From the NCBI GenBank assembly GCA_900765465.1, contig CAAFRM010000218.1, positions 1 through 11,740 on the forward strand: a stretch of DNA of 11,740 nucleotides. The letters run 5' to 3'. Shown one piece after another: positions 7,792 through 11,740 of this stretch (within the stretch, counting starts at the first letter, position 1; every line of letters begins with the position of its first letter). Origin of the DNA: an uncultured Prevotella sp. (GTDB lineage: Bacteria > Bacteroidota > Bacteroidia > Bacteroidales > Bacteroidaceae). Made by a program: the position numbers and the translations under genes. The notes under the pieces are model-generated. The model had not been told where the DNA came from. It searched no databases and worked only from the letters and a program-made list of their open reading frames with translations.

Positions 7792-8777
7792 TGAGAAAAG
7801 TAATCATCATGTTTGCCCTCGCTATGGGCATCGTAACTGCCAACGCGCAGGAGAACGTAACCGTTGGAACGGACAACGGAAGTGAACAACCGACCTTGAC
7901 AAAGGAAGTCTATCCGCAGAAGGAGGCGGACGGTGACCTGTATCACGGGCTGACAAAGAAGCTGACCTTCGACCGCATGGTTCCCCCGCACGGCTTGGAA
8001 GTGACCTACGACAAGACCGTCCACGTCATTTTCCCCTCGGAGGTGCGCTACGTCGATTTAGGCTCGCCCGACCTGATTGCGGGCAAAGCCGATGGAGCGG
8101 AGAATGTCATCCGCGTGAAGGCAACCGTGAGGAACTTCCCGAACGAAACCAATATGTCCGTGATAACGGAGGACGGGAGTTTCTATACCTTCAACGTGAA
8201 ATATGCCGCTGAGCCACTGCTGCTCAACGTGGAGATGTGCGACTTCATCCATGACGGCGAGAAGGTGAACCGCCCGAACAATGCGCAGGAAATCTATCTG
8301 AAGGAACTGGGCAGCGAAAGCCCGATGCTGGTGCGCCTTATCATGAAGTCCATCCACAAGCAGAACAAGCGCGAGGTGAAACACATCGGTTGTAAGCGAT
8401 TCGGCATCCAGTACCTGCTGAAAGGCATCTACACGCATAACGGTTTGCTCTATTTCCACACGGAGATAAAGAACCAGAGCAACGTGCCTTTCGACGTGGA
8501 CTACATCACATGGAAAATCGTGGACAAGAAGGTGGCGAAGCGTACCGCCGTGCAGGAGCAGATTATCCTGCCGCTCCGTGCGCAGAATTACGCCACGCTC
8601 GTGCCGGGCAAGAAGAGCGAACGCACGGTGTTCACGATGGCGAAGTTCACCATCCCCGATGACAAATGCCTCGTGGTGGAACTCAACGAGAAGAACGGAG
8701 GTCGCCACCAGTCTTTCGTAATTGAGAACGAGGACTTGGTACGTGCCAATACCATCAACGAACTTCAAGTGCGCTGA
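7791..8777 (+). CDS. traN: TraN, VirB9-like periplasmic/outer membrane core protein (DUF4138)
   Basis: The 328-residue protein starts with a signal peptide (residues 1-19, MRKVIIMFALAMGIVTANA, then QENV). The rest is mostly predicted beta structure, with a segment at about 65-85 (DKTVHVIFPSEVRYVDLGSP) typical of TraN. This is the Bacteroidales TraN/DUF4138 family, which occupies the place of VirB9/TrbG. The short strand motif TVHVIFPSEV is like the N-terminal entry of VirB9 domains. It would form the outer membrane core with TraM and a lipoprotein, by analogy. It opens a new sub-block of the operon behind its own leader element, and its stop lies two bases before the traO ATG. Confidence 0.93.
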   Translation: MRKVIIMFALAMGIVTANAQENVTVGTDNGSEQPTLTKEVYPQKEADGDLYHGLTKKLTFDRMVPPHGLEVTYDKTVHVIFPSEVRYVDLGSPDLIAGKADGAENVIRVKATVRNFPNETNMSVITEDGSFYTFNVKYAAEPLLLNVEMCDFIHDGEKVNRPNNAQEIYLKELGSESPMLVRLIMKSIHKQNKREVKHIGCKRFGIQYLLKGIYTHNGLLYFHTEIKNQSNVPFDVDYITWKIVDKKVAKRTAVQEQIILPLRAQNYATLVPGKKSERTVFTMAKFTIPDDKCLVVELNEKNGGRHQSFVIENEDLVRANTINELQVR

Positions 8778-8779
8778 CC

Positions 8780-9355
8780 ATGAGAAAGTACATCGCAATC
8801 ATCATCGCGTCGCTTGCCCTGTTCACGGGGCAGGCGCACGCCCAGCGATGCCTGCCGAAGATGCAGGGCATCGAGGTCAGGGCGAACATGGCGGACGGCT
8901 TTAATCCCGGCGGCAACGACGGCGGGTACAGTTTTGGGGCGGCTCTTTCCACCTACACGAAAAAGGGGAATAAATGGGTGTTCGGCGGCGAGTACCTGTT
9001 GAAGAACAACCCTTACAAGGACGGAAAGATACCCGTGGCGCAGTTCACGGCGGAGGGCGGCTACTGCTTCAAGATACTCTCCGATGCTCGTAAAATCGTA
9101 TTCGTCTATGCAGGTGCTTCGGCTCTTGCCGGATATGAATCGGTGAACTGGGGCGAAAAGGTGTTGCATGACGGCTCCACGCTCCATGATCGGGACGCCT
9201 TCATCTACGGCGGTGCGCTGACGCTCGATGTGGAGTTTTACGTGGCAGACCGTATCGCTCTGCTCGCCAACCTACGGGAGCGTTGCCTGTGGGGTGGCGA
9301 CACGAGGAAGTTTCATACGCAGTGGGGCGTGGGCGTGAAGTTCATCATTAACTGA
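8780..9355 (+). CDS. traO: TraO, probable small outer membrane beta-barrel conjugation protein
   Basis: The product is 191 residues with a signal peptide (1-21, cleavage likely after QAHA). The mature chain shows repeated alternating polar/hydrophobic strands with Gly and aromatic residues (YSFGAALSTYTKK, WVFGGEYLL, VAQFTAEGGYCF, VFVYAGASALAGY, FIYGGALTLDVEF). It ends WGVGVKFIIN, like the last strand of an outer membrane barrel. Length and position match the Bacteroidales TraO family; about eight strands would fit. The barrel idea is my inference from the pattern. The VirB system has no direct equivalent, so TraO may be a lineage-specific outer membrane anchor. The gene is two bases from traN and nine before traP. 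Confidence 0.88.
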   Translation: MRKYIAIIIASLALFTGQAHAQRCLPKMQGIEVRANMADGFNPGGNDGGYSFGAALSTYTKKGNKWVFGGEYLLKNNPYKDGKIPVAQFTAEGGYCFKILSDARKIVFVYAGASALAGYESVNWGEKVLHDGSTLHDRDAFIYGGALTLDVEFYVADRIALLANLRERCLWGGDTRKFHTQWGVGVKFIIN

Positions 9356-9363
9356 CACGCCAC

Positions 9364-10242
9364 ATGGAACGGACGGAAATAGACATCATCAAACAAATGC
9401 CAATTGCGGATTTTCTCGCACGGCTGGGACATGAGCCTGTCCGAAGAAGCGGCAACGAGCTGTGGTATATCGCCCCGTACAGGAGCGAGCGCACGCCATC
9501 TTTCCGTGTGAACGTGACGAAACAGCTCTGGTACGACTTCGGTCTTGGAAAAGGCGGCGACATCTTCACGCTTGCCGGGGAGTTTATCCAAAGTGGCGAC
9601 TTCATGGAACAAGTGAAGTTCATAGCGGAAACCGCCAATATGCCTATGCCTGTTCCCGAAGTGAGCAAAACGACTTTCCTGCCTAAACCATCCGAACCTA
9701 CCTTTGAAGGAGTGGAAGCCGTCCCACTGCTTCGTTCTCCACTGACGGACTATCTGGCGGAACGGGGTATTCCTTACGGCATTGCATCCCGGTATTGCTG
9801 CCGACTGAATTACGGTGTGCGTGGCAAGCGGTATTTCGCCGTCGGTTTTCCGAACGTGGCGGGTGTCTATGAAATCCGCAGCCGCTTCTTCAAAGGATGT
9901 GTGCCTCCGAAGGATGTGTCGCTGGTCAAGGCAGAAGGTTCTCCGTCTGACGTGTGCAGCGTCTTTGAGGGCTTCATGGACTTCCTTTCCGCTGTCACGC
10001 TCGGATTGGAAACGGGTGATTGCCTTGTGCTGAACTCCATTTCCAACGTGGAAAAGGCAATGAGGTATCTGGACGGTTACGGGCGCATAGACTGTTACCT
10101 CGACCGTGACGAAGCCGGATGGCGCACGTTGAAAATGCTGAAAGGACACTACGAGGAACGTGTCTGCGACCGTTCCGCCCTCTATGATGGTTGCAAGGAC
10201 TTGAACGAGTATCTGCAACTGACAACGAAAAAAGAACAATAA
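9364..10242 (+). CDS. traP: TraP, primase-like protein with degenerate zinc domain and Toprim motifs
   Basis: The protein has 292 residues. Residues 31-70 align by eye with the CHC2 zinc domain of DnaG primases (ELWYIAPYRSERTPSF, then WYDFGLGKGGDIF). However, the expected ligands are replaced: CPFH by APYR (37-40) and CFGC by DFGL (58-61). The Toprim part retains its acidic motifs: E202 in VFEGFMD and the DRD pair D247/D249 in LDRDEAG. It would synthesise or assist primers for the transferred strand, or act in replication of the excised circle; this follows from conjugative primases generally. It is much shorter than DnaG and has no helicase-binding domain. It is the only predicted cytoplasmic DNA-processing protein in the window. 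It begins nine bases after traO. Confidence 0.9.
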   Translation: MERTEIDIIKQMPIADFLARLGHEPVRRSGNELWYIAPYRSERTPSFRVNVTKQLWYDFGLGKGGDIFTLAGEFIQSGDFMEQVKFIAETANMPMPVPEVSKTTFLPKPSEPTFEGVEAVPLLRSPLTDYLAERGIPYGIASRYCCRLNYGVRGKRYFAVGFPNVAGVYEIRSRFFKGCVPPKDVSLVKAEGSPSDVCSVFEGFMDFLSAVTLGLETGDCLVLNSISNVEKAMRYLDGYGRIDCYLDRDEAGWRTLKMLKGHYEERVCDRSALYDGCKDLNEYLQLTTKKEQ

Positions 10243-10260
10243 CTTAAAAATCAAAGGACA

Positions 10261-10767
10261 ATGAACATACTGAACAACAAGAACAAGAGAACATCAATCT
10301 TCAAGGCGTTGGCACTCTGCCTTTTCGCCGCCGTGTCGCTCACCGCCGTATCGTGTGACGACGACATGGACATCCAGCAATCCTATCCCTTCACGGTGGA
10401 AACCATGCCCGTGCCTAACAAGGTGACAAAGGGGCAGACGGTTGAAATACGCTGTGAACTGAAAAAGACGGGCGACTTCGCCAATACCCTCTATACTATC
10501 CGGTATTTCCAGTTTGAGGGAGAAGGAACGCTGAAAATGGACAACGGTATCACGTTCCTGCCCAATGACCGCTACCTGCTCGAGAACGAGAAGTTCCGGC
10601 TGTACTACACGGCGGAGGGTGACGAGGCGCACAACTTCATTGTAGTGGTGGAGGACAATTTCAGCAACTCCTACGAGTTGGAATTTGACTTCAACAACCG
10701 AAACGTGAAGGATGACGGGACTATCTCTGTTGTCCCCATCGGCAACTTCAAGCCCCTTACACGATGA
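10261..10767 (+). CDS. traQ: TraQ, outer envelope lipoprotein of the tra operon (DUF3872)
   Basis: This 168-residue protein has a lipoprotein signal: a basic N-terminus (NNKNKRTS), a hydrophobic core, and the lipobox AVSC with the acylated cysteine at C32. The following DDDMD is acidic, resembling the Bacteroidetes surface-export signal after the cysteine. The mature domain (about 40-160) is an all-beta, Ig-like fold by pattern (PFTVETMPVPNKVTKGQTVEIR opening). It matches TraQ/DUF3872 of CTnDOT-like elements. Function is unproven; an outer membrane or surface role in mating contact is plausible. The leader AACTTAAAAATCAAAGGACA is a weak relative of the element before traI and traN. The stop overlaps the lysozyme ATG. 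Confidence 0.9.
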   Translation: MNILNNKNKRTSIFKALALCLFAAVSLTAVSCDDDMDIQQSYPFTVETMPVPNKVTKGQTVEIRCELKKTGDFANTLYTIRYFQFEGEGTLKMDNGITFLPNDRYLLENEKFRLYYTAEGDEAHNFIVVVEDNFSNSYELEFDFNNRNVKDDGTISVVPIGNFKPLTR

Positions 10768-11291
10768 TGCGTGTATTCATGGCTATCCTCTGTTCGCTTC
10801 TGGCGGTCTGTTCCGTGTCCGCACGGGACAGCCGCCATGAGGGAACGGACGGGCAGGCGGCTATCTACCGACTGCCACCATTTGAGAGGGCGGTGCGATG
10901 CACGAAGTATTTTGAAGGCTGGCACTCGGAAAAACATCACCCGTATGTAGGGTATGGACATCGGTTGCAGCCGGGCGAAAGGTATTCGGCACGTACCATG
11001 ACGAAGCGGCAGGCGGACGCGCTTCTGCGGAAAGACCTGCGGAAGTTCTGCGCGATGTTCCGGCAGTTCGGGAAAGATAGTCTGCTCCTTGCCACGCTTG
11101 CCTACAATGTCGGTCCGTACCGCCTTTTGGGGAGCGGGAAGATACCCAAAAGCAAGCTGATCCGAAAGCTGGAGGCTGGCGACAGGAACATCTATTGGGA
11201 GTATATCGCTTTCTGCAACTACAAGGGTAAACGTCATGCCATACTGCTCAAACGGAGAAAGGCTGAGTTTGCGCTACTGTATGTACCATAA
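10764..11291 (+). CDS. Secreted GH24-like lysozyme, VirB1-type peptidoglycan hydrolase
   Basis: The product is 175 residues, beginning MMRVFMAILCSLLAVCSVSA, a likely signal peptide. A phage-type lysozyme domain follows: the catalytic Glu is E51 in KYFEGWH, and the conserved PYVGYGHRLQPGE loop lies at about 60-72. The ALLRKDLRKF and LLATLAYNVG segments match the helical lobe. The Glu-to-GYGH spacing is shorter than in T4 lysozyme, and no clear counterpart of T4 Asp20 or Thr26 is seen. This form appears in many Bacteroidales elements, and activity is therefore not certain. It should cut peptidoglycan to let the transfer channel pass, as VirB1 does. The start overlaps the traQ stop (ATGATG, 10764-10769; the second ATG is a possible start). 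It is the last gene before the terminator. Confidence 0.88.
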   Translation: MMRVFMAILCSLLAVCSVSARDSRHEGTDGQAAIYRLPPFERAVRCTKYFEGWHSEKHHPYVGYGHRLQPGERYSARTMTKRQADALLRKDLRKFCAMFRQFGKDSLLLATLAYNVGPYRLLGSGKIPKSKLIRKLEAGDRNIYWEYIAFCNYKGKRHAILLKRRKAEFALLYVP

Positions 11292-11311
11292 ATAATAAGT
11301 ACCTGACGAAA

Positions 11312-11347
11312 GAAAATCCGATGAAGCCGCAACTTCATCGGATTTTC
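11312..11347. terminator. Perfect 15-bp hairpin, probably a bidirectional terminator
   Basis: GAAAATCCGATGAAG pairs perfectly with CTTCATCGGATTTTC around a six-base loop (CCGCAA). The T-run is partly inside the right arm and followed by CACTTTC rather than a long U-tail. It lies 20 bases after the lysozyme stop and just before the stop of the minus-strand ORF at 11353, so it could end transcription from both sides. The strength of the stem is clear from the sequence; function is inferred. Confidence 0.85.
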
Positions 11348-11352
11348 CACTT

Positions 11353-11574
11353 TCATACATTCGGGATTGTTCCTTTACCGATTACCTCATCATCCTTGCA
11401 ATGTTCGATAATGCCGGGCGAGAATCCCATATCCCCGATTGCGATGCACCGGATATATTCCACATATTCCTGACCTTGAAAATTCCTGCCCGTGAGGTTT
11501 TTGAAAATCATCTTTATGCTTGTTTCGTCATTGCTGTGCAAGATGATTTTTCCGTTTTGTCTGATTGCTTCCAT
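11353..11574 (-). CDS. Hypothetical protein, convergent with the tra operon
   Basis: This 73-codon ORF starts MEAIRQNGKIILHSNDETS and ends GKGTIPNV. It is a mixed hydrophobic and charged, probably soluble protein with no signal peptide or membrane span. I recognise no family. Its start is preceded by an A-rich stretch (ACAAAAACAAGTTTTTATC on the minus strand), consistent with Bacteroidetes starts. It ends five bases from the terminator hairpin, a layout expected of a real convergent gene. Its base composition is more AT-rich than that of the tra genes. It may instead be the 3' part of a longer gene whose 5' part is in another frame (see 11514-11738). It could be partial, intact or a remnant. 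Confidence 0.5.
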   Translation of the reverse strand: MEAIRQNGKIILHSNDETSIKMIFKNLTGRNFQGQEYVEYIRCIAIGDMGFSPGIIEHCKDDEVIGKGTIPNV

Positions 11575-11738
11575 GATAAAAACTTGTTTTTGTAAATACT
11601 ATCGTAGATTAGGACAAAGGTTTCTTTGCCTACTTTCTTATCCGCCATCATGCTCATGATTCCTAAGACATCACCAAATTTTTGAGAGCTTTTTTGTGTT
11701 AAAATAAGCAAAATAGCCCCCAGAAAGCATATAGGCAT
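11514..11738 (-). pseudogene. Possible upstream half of a frameshifted minus-strand gene
   Basis: The frame is open from the window edge region and reads MPICFLGAILLILTQKSSQK, then KFGDVLGIMSMMADKKVGK and FVLIYDSIYKNKFLSW, ending at 11514. Its last 20 codons overlap the ORF 11353-11574 in a different frame. Adding a single T to the five-base run at 11578-11582 would join IYDSIYKNKF to FIMEAIRQNG and give one continuous protein. It might therefore be the 5' half of a broken gene, a separate small ORF, or non-coding sequence that happens to be open. I recognise no family, and the 5' end may lie outside the window. Confidence 0.25.
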
Positions 11739-11740
11739 AC

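Noticed and set aside
9313..10254. A 313-codon minus-strand frame antisense to traP
   Set aside because: It mirrors traP almost exactly in extent, as antisense shadows do, and shows no domain.
11401..11595. A 64-codon plus-strand frame after the terminator
   Set aside because: It lies opposite the more convincing minus-strand ORF, has no suitable upstream start context, and follows the terminator directly.
1..11740. CRISPR arrays, tRNA or rRNA genes, insertion sequences, origin or attachment sites
   Set aside because: I saw no regularly spaced repeats, cloverleaf sequence, transposase or terminal inverted repeats. The only repeated element is the leader 20-mer. Mobilisation genes, oriT and the integrase must lie outside the window.

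Overview
The window is a block of conjugation genes from a Bacteroidales integrative and conjugative element of the CTnDOT/CTnERL type. The host is probably Bacteroides, Parabacteroides, Prevotella or a relative. The evidence is the gene order traE-F-G-(small lipoprotein)-I-J-K-L-M-N-O-P-Q-lysozyme, the protein families (DUF4134, DUF4133, VirB4-like TraG, TraJ to TraO, degenerate primase TraP, DUF3872 TraQ) and the A-rich translation starts without strong Shine-Dalgarno sequences. Identifications come from reading the translations; no database search was run.

Layout. Bases 1-113 are a leader that may include the last codons of an upstream gene. Bases 114-11291 carry fourteen genes, all on the + strand, packed with short gaps or start/stop overlaps (traF/traG, traL/traM, traQ/lysozyme), so they probably form one long transcript. 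A perfect 15-bp-stem hairpin at 11312-11347 closes the operon. Beyond it, base composition becomes more AT-rich and the open frames run on the - strand. The clearest is a 73-codon ORF of unknown function, so the tra operon converges on a different transcription unit at the right edge.

How the genes work together. TraE (VirB2-like), TraF (VirB3-like), TraG (VirB4-like ATPase), TraJ (VirB6-like), TraK (VirB8-like), TraM (VirB10-like) and TraN (VirB9-like) supply the inner membrane and envelope-spanning parts of a type IV secretion channel. TraI is a secreted VirB5/TrbJ-like factor. TraL is a small single-span membrane protein. TraO looks like a small outer membrane beta-barrel. Two lipoproteins (the DUF3876-type gene after traG, and TraQ) are candidates for the VirB7-like or surface role. 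A secreted GH24-like lysozyme fits the VirB1 role of opening peptidoglycan. TraP is a primase-like protein, probably acting on the transferred strand in the recipient or on the circular intermediate.

I did not find a wholly new system. The points most worth following are: a 20-base element repeated just before traI and traN and, with one base deleted, in the leader before traE; loss of all four expected zinc ligands in TraP; an unusually short catalytic loop in the lysozyme; and a possible one-base frameshift in the minus-strand gene at the right end.
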